Positions 1 to 10,829 of a DNA stretch of 64,000 nucleotides are shown in pieces. Both the position numbers and the translations under genes were made by a program. The stretch covers positions 372,001 to 436,000 of the forward strand of contig NZ_CANMED010000004.1 of assembly GCF_947496855.1 (NCBI RefSeq), given 5' to 3'. The stretch comes from an uncultured Aquimarina sp. (GTDB lineage: Bacteria; Bacteroidota; Bacteroidia; Flavobacteriales; Flavobacteriaceae). Within the stretch, counting starts at the first letter, position 1, and each line of letters begins with the position of its first letter. The notes beneath the pieces are model-generated. The model worked only from the letters and a program-made list of their open reading frames with translations, was not told where the DNA came from and made no database searches.

Positions 1-815
1 AACCAAGTATTTAATCTAGTAAAACCTTTCTCAGAAATCACTATATTTTCCGATATAGAAAATATATTAGAATTCATATAATACATTTCATCTCTGTTAA
101 TATGAAATAAATTTTCATTTCCAAAAAAGTCAACTAAATATTTATAATCATCTAAATTTCTGAATCCTTCTTTATGGATTATAGCTTTATTTTTACCTAC
201 AGGTTGAAAACAACAATCTAAGTGTAAAGCATTATTTCTTGGATCATCCATTGATTTACGAAGATCAAACTCCTTCACTATTTTGTTTGGAAAAAGTGAT
301 CTAATATATTCCACCCCTTTCATGTTGGTTCTTGCGACAATACAATCACTATAATCTTGTCCTCTATAAGTTCCTATAAAAACATGATCGTTGTGAATCA
401 TAATATCACCGCCTTCAAAATGGATATCTTCTGATGGGGCTTTATAGACTTTTTTAGGATTGATTTGATCAATTACATATTCAATAGCCTTAATCTCTTT
501 TTCTCTATCTGGAAGTATATTTGATTTTATAAATGTATCCTCTATTACTAATCCAATATCTCTTGCGAAAATTTGGTTATAATTCTGTATTACTTCAGGT
601 CTATATACTTTTACATCATATTTTTCAAAAACCTTAGCTACAGCTTCTATCTCCAAAACCATATCAGACTCTTTGGGATATGTCCCAGCTTTAATATGCT
701 CTATGGATTTAGGATCATAAGCTTCTTCAATTTTTGGAACAGGACCGTTACTTATGGCCGTACCTAAAACAACTGCTCTGAGTCTTGAAGTTTCATTTTG
801 GATGTTTAGTTTCAA
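1..815 (-). CDS. Amidinotransferase / dimethylargininase-fold protein, 3' end outside window
   Basis: Only the first 271 codons are in the window; the C-terminus, where the catalytic Cys of this fold normally lies, is beyond base 1. The translation begins KLNIQNETSRLRAVVLG and contains EDIHFEGGD (substrate/acid region) and ALHLDCC, which carries the expected catalytic His. This matches the arginine deiminase-related/DDAH-like guanidino-group hydrolase superfamily. There is no in-frame ATG at the N-terminus. The proposed start is TTG at 815, because the next codons give the family's N-terminus and an in-frame stop lies at 848-846. Substrate (arginine, methylarginine or other) cannot be assigned. 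It lies codirectionally downstream of gltA, separated by a terminator. Confidence 0.8.
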   Translation of the reverse strand, partial: MKLNIQNETSRLRAVVLGTAISNGPVPKIEEAYDPKSIEHIKAGTYPKESDMVLEIEAVAKVFEKYDVKVYRPEVIQNYNQIFARDIGLVIEDTFIKSNILPDREKEIKAIEYVIDQINPKKVYKAPSEDIHFEGGDIMIHNDHVFIGTYRGQDYSDCIVARTNMKGVEYIRSLFPNKIVKEFDLRKSMDDPRNNALHLDCCFQPVGKNKAIIHKEGFRNLDDYKYLVDFFGNENLFHINRDEMYYMNSNIFSISENIVISEKGFTRLNTW

Positions 816-978
816 TCGTTTATTTTTAAGGTAAAACTATAGTTGTTATATCATTTTATGATCCAACAAATATAGGAATAGGGGTTATGTAGATGCTAAT
901 TTTATTCGAAAAAAATATTAACTTTTTATCAAATCCCTAAAGTGAGCTTCTTTAAAAACAACATATTGATAATTTCAT

Positions 979-1010
979 AAAAAAAGGGTGTTGAAATACT
1001 TCAACACCCT
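979..1010 (-). terminator. Intrinsic terminator after gltA
   Basis: A 10-bp perfect stem GGGTGTTGAA / TTCAACACCC (986-995 with 1000-1009) has a 4-nt loop. On the minus strand it is followed by a run of seven T (985-979). It begins 22 bases past the gltA stop, so it should end gltA transcription before the amidinotransferase-fold gene. Confidence 0.85.
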
Positions 1011-1031
1011 TTCACTTTTATAAGCTTTTAA

Positions 1032-2318
1032 TTATCTATCAGAAACTGGTTTAAAAGCCCTAAATGTTTCTCCAGTATATATTTGTCTTGGTCTTCCTAT
1101 TGGTTCTTTACGAAGACGCATTTCTCTCCATTGCGCAATCCAACCAGGTAATCTTCCTAACGCAAACATAACGGTAAACATTTCGGTTGGTATTCCTAAG
1201 GCTCTATATATAATTCCAGAATAGAAATCCACATTAGGATATAATTTCCTTTTTACGAAATATTCATCTTCTAAAGCTACTTTAGCAAGACCTTTAGCAA
1301 TATCTAGAACAGGATCTTCAATTCCCAGATCAGCAAGTACCTCTTCTGCAGCTACTTTTATAATTTTTGCTCTTGGATCAAAGTTTTTGTAAACTCTATG
1401 CCCAAACCCCATCAAACGGAAAGAATCCTCTTTATCTTTTGCTTTAGCTATATATTTTGCCGTATCTCCTCCATCTTCTTTTATTGCTTCAAGCATTTCT
1501 ATAACTGCCTGATTTGCTCCCCCATGTAAAGGTCCCCATAGTGCTGAAATTCCTGCTGACAAAGAAGTAAACAATCCTGCATGAGATGATCCTACAATTC
1601 TAACAGTAGAAGTAGAACAATTTTGCTCGTGATCTGCATGTAGAATTAACAGTTTGTCTAATGCATCATTTACAATCTTATTAGCTTCATATGTTTTATT
1701 AGGCCTAGAGAACATCATTTTATGCAAATTCTCAACATACCCCAAAGCATTGTCTCCATAATCCAATGGCAAACTTTTTCTTTTTCTCATTGTCCAAGCT
1801 GCTAACACAGGAAACTTAGCCAATATTTTCACAATAGCATTGTACATCTCCTCTTCAGAATCGACATCAACAGATCCTGGATTAAAGGCTATTAATGCAC
1901 TTGTCAAAGATGAAAGAACTCCCATAGGATGGGCACTTTTTGGAAATCCATCAAGAATCTTTTTCATGTCTTCATCAACATGAGACTCCTCTTTGATATC
2001 TTTATCAAATTTACCAAGCTGCTCAGCTGATGGTAACTCTCCAAAAATCAATAAGTAAGCTACTTCTAAAAAATCTGCTTTCTCGGCTAGCTCTTCTATA
2101 GAATATCCTCGGTATCTCAGAATTCCTTTTTCTCCATCCAGAAAAGTAATCGCACTCTCACAACTCCCTGTGTTTTTATACCCTGGATCAATAGTAGTTA
2201 TACCTCCAGTGACACCTCTAAGAGTTTTGATATCAATTCCTAATTCTTTTTCAGTTCCTTCTATTATTGGGAACTCATATTTGTTACCGTCTATTTCTAA
2301 AGTAGCTTTTTTTGACAT
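1032..2318 (-). CDS. gltA: Citrate synthase (type II-like, 428 aa)
   Basis: Condenses acetyl-CoA and oxaloacetate to citrate at the entry of the TCA cycle, in the cytoplasm. The length matches the hexameric bacterial type. The catalytic triad is visible: His265 in GPLHGGAN, His307 in MGFGHRVYKNFDPRA and Asp364 in YPNVDFYSG, close to E. coli numbering (264/305/362). The N-terminal beta domain (about residues 1-60) typical of the Gram-negative form is present. It is flanked by terminators on both sides, so it is probably monocistronic. The eno-gltA order is seen here; no regulatory element was identified in its 5' region. Confidence 0.97.
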   Translation of the reverse strand: MSKKATLEIDGNKYEFPIIEGTEKELGIDIKTLRGVTGGITTIDPGYKNTGSCESAITFLDGEKGILRYRGYSIEELAEKADFLEVAYLLIFGELPSAEQLGKFDKDIKEESHVDEDMKKILDGFPKSAHPMGVLSSLTSALIAFNPGSVDVDSEEEMYNAIVKILAKFPVLAAWTMRKRKSLPLDYGDNALGYVENLHKMMFSRPNKTYEANKIVNDALDKLLILHADHEQNCSTSTVRIVGSSHAGLFTSLSAGISALWGPLHGGANQAVIEMLEAIKEDGGDTAKYIAKAKDKEDSFRLMGFGHRVYKNFDPRAKIIKVAAEEVLADLGIEDPVLDIAKGLAKVALEDEYFVKRKLYPNVDFYSGIIYRALGIPTEMFTVMFALGRLPGWIAQWREMRLRKEPIGRPRQIYTGETFRAFKPVSDR

Positions 2319-2437
2319 TGTGATTATTTAGAATTTTGCTGTTATAATAAGGGTTGCTAAATTACAAAATATAGTGTTAATATATTATTAATGATACCAT
2401 CTATTTTAGAATAGAACTCTCTCTTTGATGTTACTTC

Positions 2438-2471
2438 TAAAAAAAAGAGGATTCACAATGAATCCTCTTTT
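2438..2471 (-). terminator. Intrinsic terminator after eno
   Basis: A 13-bp perfect stem AAAAGAGGATTCA / TGAATCCTCTTTT (2443-2455 with 2459-2471) with a 3-nt loop. It is followed on the minus strand by an uninterrupted T run. It lies 125 bases beyond the eno stop and about 120 bases upstream of gltA, so it separates the two transcripts. Confidence 0.85.
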
Positions 2472-2595
2472 AAAAATCTATATTTTTTATAAAAAATCAA
2501 CTCATAAAACACAGAAATTGATTAGTCATTTTCAAATACATAAAACTCTATCAATAAGAAGAATATAACAAGAACTCTCCCTATTCTCTACTTAC

Positions 2596-3915
<1,320 letters not shown>

Positions 3916-4011
3916 TTAATTCTTCGCAATATACAAAACAGGTAAATTTAAATACCTCAGAAAACCTCTTAATTTATTGCTTAAACCACAGCAAACACAA
4001 CAAGTTATCAA

Positions 4012-4025
4012 CTATAACGTTATAG
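4012..4025. promoter_or_regulatory. 14-bp perfect palindrome upstream of eno (possible LacI-family operator)
   Basis: CTATAACGTTATAG lies in the 183-bp gap between eno (start 3888) and the end of carA. The central AACGTT core resembles operators of LacI-family sugar regulators. The identical 14-mer occurs once more in the window, at 33030-33043, with nearly the same distance to the susC start codon (120 bases versus 123 here). The regulator is not in the window, so the assignment is inferred. Confidence 0.5.
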
Positions 4026-4071
4026 ATTAACTTCTCGTTAAACACACGGTATTCGCAACAAACATAAAAGT

Positions 4072-5187
4072 TTAAACTTCCTCCTTTGCTTTCTTAATAT
4101 TACTAATAAACTGATCAAATAAATAAATAGAATCATTTGGTCCTGGACTAGCTTCTGGATGATATTGAACTGAAAAACAATTTTTATTCTTCATTTTAAT
4201 TCCAGCTACTGTATGATCATTTAAATGAACATGAGTTATCTCTACATCAGAATTGTTTTCTGTTTCTTCTCTATTGATTGCAAAACCATGATTCTGAGAT
4301 GTTATTTCTCCTTTTCCAGTAACTAAATTTTTTACAGGGTGATTTATACCTCTATGGCCATGATGCATTTTATATGTACTTATACCATTGGCTAGAGCTA
4401 TTACCTGATGACCTAAACAAATACCAAACAATGGCAAATCCCTTTTGATGATTTCTCTAGCAGTTTCAATAGCTTTCGATAACGGCTCAGGATCACCTGG
4501 TCCATTAGAAAGAAAATATCCATCTGGACCCCATTCACTCATTTCCCCGAAAGTCGTATCGTAAGGAAAAACCTTAACATACGCATCTCTTTTTGCCAGG
4601 TTACGAAGTATATTCTTTTTTATCCCAATATCTAAAGCGGAAATCTTGTATGTTGCATTAGGATCTCCAAAAAAATAAGGTTCTTTTGTAGAAACCTTGG
4701 ATGCAAGCTCTAGACCGTTCATATCAGGAACTGCAGCTAATTGTTTTTTCAACGAATCAATATCATCAATTTCTGTAGAGATTAAGGCATTCATTGCACC
4801 ATTATCGCGTATATAACTTACCAAAGCACGCGTATCTACATCAGACACGGCTAATAAATTATGCTTTTCTAAAAACTCTTGAAGAGACCAATCAGCAAGA
4901 TCACGAGAAAATTCATAACTAAAATTTTTAACAATCAAACCAGAAATTTTAATCGAATCTGACTCTACCTCCTCATCATTCGTTCCATAATTTCCAATAT
5001 GCGCATTGGTAGTCACCATTAACTGTCCGAAATATGAAGGGTCTGTAAAAATCTCCTGATAACCCGTCATTCCTGTATTAAAACATACTTCACCAAATGC
5101 CGTACCCTCTTTTCCAACAGCTTTTCCATAAAAAATGGTTCCGTCTGCTAATAAGACAATTGCTTTTTTTCGAGATTGATATTTCAT
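4072..5187 (-). CDS. carA: Carbamoyl-phosphate synthase small (glutaminase) subunit, 371 aa
   Basis: Hydrolyses glutamine and passes ammonia to the large subunit CarB for carbamoyl phosphate synthesis (arginine and pyrimidine pathways). The N-terminal CPSase small-chain domain contains FNTGMTGYQEIFTDPSY. The C-terminal class I glutamine amidotransferase domain has the nucleophile Cys257 in FGICLGHQ and His343/Glu345 in QYHPEASPGP. carB is not adjacent in this window. It follows rplQ in the same direction but is separated from it by a strong terminator. The start gives MKYQSRKKAIVLLADGTIFYG, which fits the family. Confidence 0.96.
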   Translation of the reverse strand: MKYQSRKKAIVLLADGTIFYGKAVGKEGTAFGEVCFNTGMTGYQEIFTDPSYFGQLMVTTNAHIGNYGTNDEEVESDSIKISGLIVKNFSYEFSRDLADWSLQEFLEKHNLLAVSDVDTRALVSYIRDNGAMNALISTEIDDIDSLKKQLAAVPDMNGLELASKVSTKEPYFFGDPNATYKISALDIGIKKNILRNLAKRDAYVKVFPYDTTFGEMSEWGPDGYFLSNGPGDPEPLSKAIETAREIIKRDLPLFGICLGHQVIALANGISTYKMHHGHRGINHPVKNLVTGKGEITSQNHGFAINREETENNSDVEITHVHLNDHTVAGIKMKNKNCFSVQYHPEASPGPNDSIYLFDQFISNIKKAKEEV

Positions 5188-5248
5188 CTTATATACTTTT
5201 TGCTATTTAATTTCCTATTAAAGGCTTTTAAAAAATTTAAAAATATTC

Positions 5249-5283
5249 AAAAAAAAAGGATAAACGACGAACGTTTATCCTTT
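5249..5283 (-). terminator. Intrinsic terminator of the ribosomal operon (after rplQ)
   Basis: A 12-bp stem AAAGGATAAACG / CGTTTATCCTTT (5255-5266 with 5272-5283) with loop ACGAA. It is followed on the minus strand by a T run. It starts 29 bases beyond the rplQ stop and marks the end of the str-S10-spc-alpha transcript. Confidence 0.85.
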
Positions 5284-5311
5284 ATAATTATGTGTAAATC
5301 ACATTTCCCAT

Positions 5312-5779
5312 TTATTCTTCTTCAGAACTAGGAGTTTCTACTACTGGTGCAGCTTCAGTCTTCTTAGTTCTACCTCTTCTAGTAGATTTCTTTTTAGCTG
5401 GTTTACCCGCATTATAAAGCTCATTATAATCAACTAACTCTATCATTGCCATATCTGCATTATCCCCAAGACGATTACCAAGTTTAATAATTCTGGTATA
5501 TCCTCCAGGTCTATCACCAACTTTAGCAGCTACATCTCTAAACAATTCCGCTACTGCGTACTTGCTACGTAATTTACTGAACACAATACGACGATTGTGC
5601 GTAGTATCTTCTTTAGATTTAGTTACCAATGGCTCTACAAATTGTTTAAGCGCTTTTGCTTTTGCAACAGTAGTATTTATTCTCTTATGCTCTATAAGAG
5701 AACAAGCCATATTAGCAAGCATAGCTTTACGATGGGCTGTCTTTCTACCTAAATGATTTATTTTTTTTCCGTGTCTCAT
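5312..5779 (-). CDS. rplQ: 50S ribosomal protein L17 with a charged C-terminal extension, 155 aa
   Basis: Large-subunit protein near the exit tunnel. The conserved core [21 protein letters not shown] and [25 protein letters not shown] spans about residues 1-120. The last 35 residues are a Lys/Arg-rich then Glu-rich tail ([17 protein letters not shown], ending SSEEE), longer than the roughly 127 residues of E. coli L17 and typical of Bacteroidota. Last gene of the alpha operon, followed by a terminator. Confidence 0.97.
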   Translation of the reverse strand: MRHGKKINHLGRKTAHRKAMLANMACSLIEHKRINTTVAKAKALKQFVEPLVTKSKEDTTHNRRIVFSKLRSKYAVAELFRDVAAKVGDRPGGYTRIIKLGNRLGDNADMAMIELVDYNELYNAGKPAKKKSTRRGRTKKTEAAPVVETPSSEEE

Positions 5780-5843
5780 GACATTAAAAATTTAAGCATC
5801 ATCTTGCTCAATCTGCTTCGTGCAGAGAGCAAAATATGATGTG

Positions 5844-6836
5844 TTAGTCTTTATCTAATTTATATTTGGAAAGATCCATACCAAAATTAAGACCTTTAAC
5901 ATTTACAAGCTCTTCAAGCTCTGTTAAAGATTTCTTACCAAAGTTACGGAACTTCATCAAGTCATTCTTGTTATATGATACTAAATCACCTAATGTATCA
6001 ACTTCTGCTGCTTTCAAACAATTAAGAGCTCTTACAGAAAGATCCATATCAATCAACTTAGTTTTTAACAACTGTCTCATATGTAAAGATTCTTCATCAT
6101 ATGTTTCAGTCTGAGCGATCTCATCAGCTTCTAATGTAATACGCTCATCAGAAAATAACATAAAGTGATGAATCAAGATTTTTGCAGCTTCAGTCAATGC
6201 ATCCTTAGGATGTATTGAACCATCGGTAACAATTTCGAAAACTAATTTTTCGTAATCTGTTTTTTGTTCAACACGATAATTCTCAATACTATACTTAACG
6301 TTCTTAATTGGAGTATATATTGAATCTGTGAAAATTGTACCAATAGGAGCGTTCGCTTTCTTGTTTTCTTCTGCAGGAACATAACCTCTTCCCTTTTCAA
6401 TAGTAATCTCAAGGTTAAGTGCTACTTTCTTATCCATATTACAGATTACTAAGTCCGGATTAAGAACTTGGAAACCAGAAATGAACTTTTGAAAATCTCC
6501 AGCCGTCAATTGCTCTTGACCAGAAATTGAAATTGTAACAGACTCGTTATCGATATCCTCTATCTGACGCTTAAAGCGTACTTGTTTAAGATTCAAAATA
6601 ATTTCTGTTACATCTTCTACAACTCCAGAAATAGTAGAAAACTCATGATCTACCCCCTCAATTCTTAACGAAGTTATAGCGAATCCCTCTAAAGAAGATA
6701 GCAAAACTCTTCGCAAAGCGTTACCAACTGTTAATCCGTACCCTGGTTCTAATGGTCTAAATTCGAATTTACCATCAAACTCACTAGAGTCGATCATGAT
6801 AACTTTATCGGGCTTCTGAAAATTTAATATTGCCAT
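5844..6836 (-). CDS. rpoA: DNA-directed RNA polymerase alpha subunit, 330 aa
   Basis: Core RNA polymerase assembly subunit. The N-terminal dimerisation domain (about residues 1-230) includes [24 protein letters not shown] short linker leads to the C-terminal helix-hairpin-helix domain that contacts UP elements and activators ([34 protein letters not shown]). Usual length. It sits between rpsD and rplQ as in most bacterial alpha operons. Confidence 0.98.
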   Translation of the reverse strand: MAILNFQKPDKVIMIDSSEFDGKFEFRPLEPGYGLTVGNALRRVLLSSLEGFAITSLRIEGVDHEFSTISGVVEDVTEIILNLKQVRFKRQIEDIDNESVTISISGQEQLTAGDFQKFISGFQVLNPDLVICNMDKKVALNLEITIEKGRGYVPAEENKKANAPIGTIFTDSIYTPIKNVKYSIENYRVEQKTDYEKLVFEIVTDGSIHPKDALTEAAKILIHHFMLFSDERITLEADEIAQTETYDEESLHMRQLLKTKLIDMDLSVRALNCLKAAEVDTLGDLVSYNKNDLMKFRNFGKKSLTELEELVNVKGLNFGMDLSKYKLDKD

Positions 6837-6859
6837 ATTATTGTTTCTTCTAAGAGTTA

Positions 6860-7465
6860 TTACTTCGAATATAATTCGACGATGAATTGTTCGTTGATGT
6901 TTTCCGGAATTTGAATTCTAGCCGGAACAGATACGAAAGTACCTTGTTTTGTGTCATTATTAAAAGTAATCCACTCGTATACTTTGCTATTATTAGAAAG
7001 AGAGTTTTGAATAACTTCTAAAGATTTTGATTTTTCTCTTACCCCTACAACATCACCAGGTCTCAACTGATAAGATGGAATATTCACTAATTCTCCATTT
7101 ACGGTAACGTGTCTGTGGGAGACTAACTGTCTAGCACCTCTACGAGAATTTGCCAATCCCATTCTGAAAGCTACATTATCTAAACGAGATTCACATAGTT
7201 GAAGTAGAACCTCACCTGTAATACCTTGTGATCTTGTTGCTTTTTCAAACATATTTCGGAATTGACGCTCTAATACACCATATGTATATTTAGCTTTTTG
7301 CTTTTCCATTAACTGAATAGCATATTCACTTTTTTTACCTCTACGTCGGTTATTACCGTGTTGACCAGGAGGATAATTTCTTTTCTCGAATGACTTATCG
7401 TCTCCGAAGATCGCTTCACCAAATTTACGAGCGATTTTAGTTTTTGGACCAGTATATCTTGCCAT
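6860..7465 (-). CDS. rpsD: 30S ribosomal protein S4, 201 aa
   Basis: Primary 16S rRNA-binding protein of the small subunit. Starts [17 protein letters not shown], with the S4 RNA-binding domain around [23 protein letters not shown]. It lacks the N-terminal zinc Cys cluster found in some S4 proteins. It is preceded by a 141-base gap after rpsK that holds a hairpin, so its expression could be tuned separately from rpsM-rpsK. Confidence 0.98.
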   Translation of the reverse strand: MARYTGPKTKIARKFGEAIFGDDKSFEKRNYPPGQHGNNRRRGKKSEYAIQLMEKQKAKYTYGVLERQFRNMFEKATRSQGITGEVLLQLCESRLDNVAFRMGLANSRRGARQLVSHRHVTVNGELVNIPSYQLRPGDVVGVREKSKSLEVIQNSLSNNSKVYEWITFNNDTKQGTFVSVPARIQIPENINEQFIVELYSK

Positions 7466-7578
7466 TATTTTATTAATTTAATTGTTAGAGGAGGTTATGA
7501 ATTAAGGTCTCTTTCCTTCGATAATCCTTTGTTCCTCTTTTAGACTTACTTTTAATTATTATATATGAGGTATAAAAG

Positions 7579-7599
7579 ATCCCGAAAAAATTCCGGGAT
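7579..7599 (-). promoter_or_regulatory. Hairpin between rpsK and rpsD (weak terminator or attenuator)
   Basis: ATCCCG (7579-7584) pairs with CGGGAT (7594-7599) around a 9-base A/T-rich loop, in the gap after the rpsK stop. On the minus strand it is followed only by CTTTTATA, so it is a poor intrinsic terminator. It may attenuate transcription, protect the mRNA, or bind a protein such as S4; none of these is shown by sequence alone. Confidence 0.4.
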
Positions 7600-7606
7600 A
7601 CAATTA

Positions 7607-7990
7607 TTAAACTCTACGTCTTTTTGGAGGACGACATCCGTTATGTGGCATTGGAGTTACATCAATAATTTCTGAAACTTCAATTCCTGAATTGTGAAGA
7701 GATCGTATCGCAGATTCTCTACCATTTCCAGGTCCTTTAACATAGACCTTTACTTTCTTTAACCCAGCTTCGATTGCCACTTTAGAAGCATCTTCTGCAG
7801 CTAACTGTGCAGCATAGGGAGTATTCTTTTTAGAACCTCTGAATCCCATTTTTCCAGCTGAAGACCAAGAAATAACGTCTCCTTTTTTATTTGTTAACGA
7901 TACAATAATGTTGTTAAAAGAAGCTGTTACATGTGCTTCTCCTACTGATTCAACAATTACTTTACGTTTTTTTGAAGTTGACTTTGCCAT
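7607..7990 (-). CDS. rpsK: 30S ribosomal protein S11, 127 aa
   Basis: Platform protein of the small subunit near the mRNA exit. Diagnostic segments are [34 protein letters not shown] and the C-terminal [16 protein letters not shown]. Standard length. Lies 8 bases downstream of rpsM. Confidence 0.98.
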   Translation of the reverse strand: MAKSTSKKRKVIVESVGEAHVTASFNNIIVSLTNKKGDVISWSSAGKMGFRGSKKNTPYAAQLAAEDASKVAIEAGLKKVKVYVKGPGNGRESAIRSLHNSGIEVSEIIDVTPMPHNGCRPPKRRRV

Positions 7991-7998
7991 ACTACTTA

Positions 7999-8373
7999 TT
8001 ATTTAGTTGCTTTTTTCTTATTAGCAACTGTTTTTCTTCTTCCTTTACGCGTTCTAGAATTATTCTTAGTACGCTGTCCTCTAAGTGGTAAACCAGCTCT
8101 GTGACGAATACCTCTGTAACATCCTATATCCATAAGACGTTTGATATTCAACTGTACTTCAGAACGTAATTCTCCTTCAATAGTAAAGGTTCCTACAGCT
8201 TCACGTATACGACCAATTTGATCATCATCCCAGTCAGAAACTTTAATATTTTCATCTACTTTGGCAGCCACTAAAATTTCTTTAGCTCTACTTCTACCAA
8301 TTCCGAAGATATAGGTTAATGCTATAACTCCTCGCTTTTGTTTAGGTATATCTACCCCTGCAATTCTTGCCAT
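7999..8373 (-). CDS. rpsM: 30S ribosomal protein S13, 124 aa
   Basis: Small-subunit head protein contacting L5 and t[31 protein letters not shown] and the C-terminal [23 protein letters not shown] are characteristic. It begins 2 bases after the rpmJ stop, indicating tight coupling. Confidence 0.98.
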   Translation of the reverse strand: MARIAGVDIPKQKRGVIALTYIFGIGRSRAKEILVAAKVDENIKVSDWDDDQIGRIREAVGTFTIEGELRSEVQLNIKRLMDIGCYRGIRHRAGLPLRGQRTKNNSRTRKGRRKTVANKKKATK

Positions 8374-8375
8374 AA

Positions 8376-8492
8376 TTACCCTTGTCTTTGTTTAAATCTA
8401 GGATTCTTTTTATTAATTACGTAAAGACGGCCTTTTCTACGCACAATCTTGCACTCGGCACTTCTCTTTTTTATTGATGCTCTAACTTTCAT
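8376..8492 (-). CDS. rpmJ: 50S ribosomal protein L36, 38 aa, non-zinc form
   Basis: The frame reads [20 protein letters not shown] and ends NPRFKQRQG, the L36 fold at its usual 38 residues. Only one Cys is present, in place of the C-x2-C...C-x4-H zinc ribbon, so this is the zinc-free (C-minus) type. It lies between infA and rpsM, its normal position in spc/alpha operons. Confidence 0.95.
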   Translation of the reverse strand: MKVRASIKKRSAECKIVRRKGRLYVINKKNPRFKQRQG

Positions 8493-8609
8493 CTCTTTGT
8501 GTTTAAATCCTGAAAATACATATTAAGCATTTCAGAAGGTGTCGTTAACAAGATTTTCAGCCCGCAAAAGTACGTAAAAAATCTTAATTAACTAATATTC
8601 TTAAAATTA

Positions 8610-8825
8610 TTAGTATCTGTATGTTATACGAGCCTTTGATAAATCATAAGGACTCATTTCTAACTTAACCTTATCTCCAGGTAGTAATTTTATATAATGC
8701 ATACGCATTTTACCTGAGATATGAGCTGTCACTACGTGACCGTTTTCTAGCTCTACACGAAACATTGCATTAGACAATGCTTCGATTATACTTCCATCTT
8801 GTTCTATTGCTGGTTGTTTTGCCAT
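8610..8825 (-). CDS. infA: Translation initiation factor IF-1, 71 aa
   Basis: Small OB-fold factor occupying the ribosomal A site during initiation. [29 protein letters not shown] and [20 protein letters not shown] match the family at full length. Its start codon overlaps the end of secY by one base, implying translational coupling. Confidence 0.97.
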   Translation of the reverse strand: MAKQPAIEQDGSIIEALSNAMFRVELENGHVVTAHISGKMRMHYIKLLPGDKVKLEMSPYDLSKARITYRY

Positions 8826-10165
8826 TATGCTACTGCTTTTCGGTTTTTACCAGTTTTCATTAATCCATCGTAGTGTCTATTCAATAGATAAGAATTGACT
8901 TGTTGCATTGTATCTATTGCAACACCTACCATAATCAGTAGTGAAGTTCCTCCAAAAAACAATGCCCAACCTTGCTGAACACCTAAAACCTTTACAGCGA
9001 TTGCTGGAAAAACAGCAATTAACGCTAAAAATATAGATCCTGGCAACGTTATTTGTGACATTATCTTATCTAGGTACTCCGCAGTTTCACTACCCGGTCT
9101 AATTCCAGGGATAAAACCACCACTTCGCTTTAAATCGTCAGCCATCTTATTAGTTGGAACAGTTATAGCAGTATAAAAATATGTGAACACTATTATCAAT
9201 AGTCCAAACAATAAATTATACCATAATCCGAATATATCGCTAAAAGCGGCTGCTATACCTTGAGAAGTTTCAGACTCTGAAAGACCTGCTACCGCAGCTG
9301 GAATAAACATAATTGCTTGTGCAAATATAATCGGCATTACACCGGAAGCATTAAGCTTCAATGGTATGTATTGTCGTGATCCGAAAACATTCTTTTCATA
9401 TCCGCCGCTAGCAGTTCTTCTAGCATATTGGACTGGAATTTGACGTACAGCCATTACTAATAGCACCGATGCTAAAATAATTACAAACCATATTACCAAT
9501 TCAATCAATACCATAATAATATCTCCACCTTCTCCAGAAGTTCTAGAAATAAAATTCTGAACAAATGATTGAGGAAGTGTAGCAATAATACCAACCATAA
9601 TCAATAATGAAATACCATTACCGATACCTTTATCTGTAATTTTTTCACCTAACCACATAGCAAAAATACAACCTGTAGTTAAGATAATTACTGATGATAC
9701 AACGAAAACAGTTTGACTGATCTCTGTACTAAAAGCTGCTGGAGGAAGTGTTGCAAACAAATTATAAATATACCCCGGCCCTTGAACTAAAGTAATTGCG
9801 ATAGTCAACCACCTGGTAATTTGATTAATTTTCTTTCTTCCGCTTTCCCCTTCTTTTTGTAATTTCTGAAGATATGGAATAGCTATTCCCATCAACTGCA
9901 CAACAATCGAAGCAGATATGTAAGGCATAATTCCTAAAGCAAATACAGAAGCATTTGCAAAAGCCCCTCCTGTAAATGCATTAAGTAATCCTAGTAAACC
10001 ATCTTGAGTCTGAGTACCCAAATTAGCCAACTCTGCCGCATCTACTCCTGGTAGTACAACTTGTGCTCCAAATCGATAGACTAAAAGTAATCCTAAAGTA
10101 ATTAAGATTCTATTCTTTAGTTCTTCGATTTTCCAAATGTTTTTTATTGTATCAATAAATTTCAT
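8825..10165 (-). CDS. secY: Sec translocase subunit SecY, 446 aa
   Basis: Pore-forming inner-membrane subunit of the general secretion channel. Ten hydrophobic segments are recognisable. Hallmarks are the plug region [37 protein letters not shown] and the C-terminal loop [14 protein letters not shown]. It follows rplO by 10 bases and overlaps infA by one base. Confidence 0.98.
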   Translation of the reverse strand: MKFIDTIKNIWKIEELKNRILITLGLLLVYRFGAQVVLPGVDAAELANLGTQTQDGLLGLLNAFTGGAFANASVFALGIMPYISASIVVQLMGIAIPYLQKLQKEGESGRKKINQITRWLTIAITLVQGPGYIYNLFATLPPAAFSTEISQTVFVVSSVIILTTGCIFAMWLGEKITDKGIGNGISLLIMVGIIATLPQSFVQNFISRTSGEGGDIIMVLIELVIWFVIILASVLLVMAVRQIPVQYARRTASGGYEKNVFGSRQYIPLKLNASGVMPIIFAQAIMFIPAAVAGLSESETSQGIAAAFSDIFGLWYNLLFGLLIIVFTYFYTAITVPTNKMADDLKRSGGFIPGIRPGSETAEYLDKIMSQITLPGSIFLALIAVFPAIAVKVLGVQQGWALFFGGTSLLIMVGVAIDTMQQVNSYLLNRHYDGLMKTGKNRKAVA

Positions 10166-10175
10166 GAAATGTCTT

Positions 10176-10628
10176 TTATAAGGTTACTGCTTCACCACCA
10201 GCTGCTTCTATAGCTGCCTTAGCAGTGGCTGTAAATTTATGAGCTGAGACTTTTAATTTAGCCTTCAATTCACCTCTACCCAGTATCTTAACTAAATCAT
10301 TTTTTCCTGCGAGACGTGTATCTAATAACACGTCAACATTAACGGTATCAGTTATTTTACCAGCATCAACTAACTTCTGTAAGGTATCTAAATTGACTCC
10401 TTGATATTCTTTTCTATTGATATTTGTGAAACCAAATTTAGGCACACGTCTTTGAAGTGGCATCTGACCACCTTCAAAACCAATTTTCCTAGAATACCCA
10501 GAACGTGATTTTGCTCCTTTATGACCACGAGCAGCAGTTCCACCTTTTCCGGAACCCTGACCGCGACCTAATCGCTTACTGTTATTTTTTACTGAACCTG
10601 CAGCAGGTTTTAAGTTACTTAAATCCAT
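10176..10628 (-). CDS. rplO: 50S ribosomal protein L15, 150 aa
   Basis: Large-subunit assembly protein. N-terminal Gly/Arg/Lys-rich extension (RLGRGQGSGKGGTAARGHKG) followed by the globular domain with FEGGQMPLQRRVPKFGF. Standard length. Follows rpmD by 9 bases. Confidence 0.97.
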   Translation of the reverse strand: MDLSNLKPAAGSVKNNSKRLGRGQGSGKGGTAARGHKGAKSRSGYSRKIGFEGGQMPLQRRVPKFGFTNINRKEYQGVNLDTLQKLVDAGKITDTVNVDVLLDTRLAGKNDLVKILGRGELKAKLKVSAHKFTATAKAAIEAAGGEAVTL

Positions 10629-10637
10629 GTGCTTATT

Positions 10638-10817
10638 TTATTTTGTTTCTACGGAAACTAAATGTTTAACTTTATTTACCATCCCAAGGATATTAGGAGT
10701 GTCATCATGCTCTACAACCTGACCGATCTTTTTAAGACCTAAAGCCTCCAAAGTTCTTTTTTGTCTTTGTGTGCGGTTAATAGCGCTTTTTACTTTCTTA
10801 ACTCTAATCTTTGCCAT
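10638..10817 (-). CDS. rpmD: 50S ribosomal protein L30, 59 aa
   Basis: The frame reads MAKIRVKKVKSAINRTQRQK, then LEALGLKKIGQVVEHDDTPN and ends LVSVETK. This is full-length bacterial L30. It lies between rpsE and rplO, the canonical spc-operon position, 12 bases after rpsE. Confidence 0.95.
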   Translation of the reverse strand: MAKIRVKKVKSAINRTQRQKRTLEALGLKKIGQVVEHDDTPNILGMVNKVKHLVSVETK

Positions 10818-10829
10818 CGTTCCTAATAT

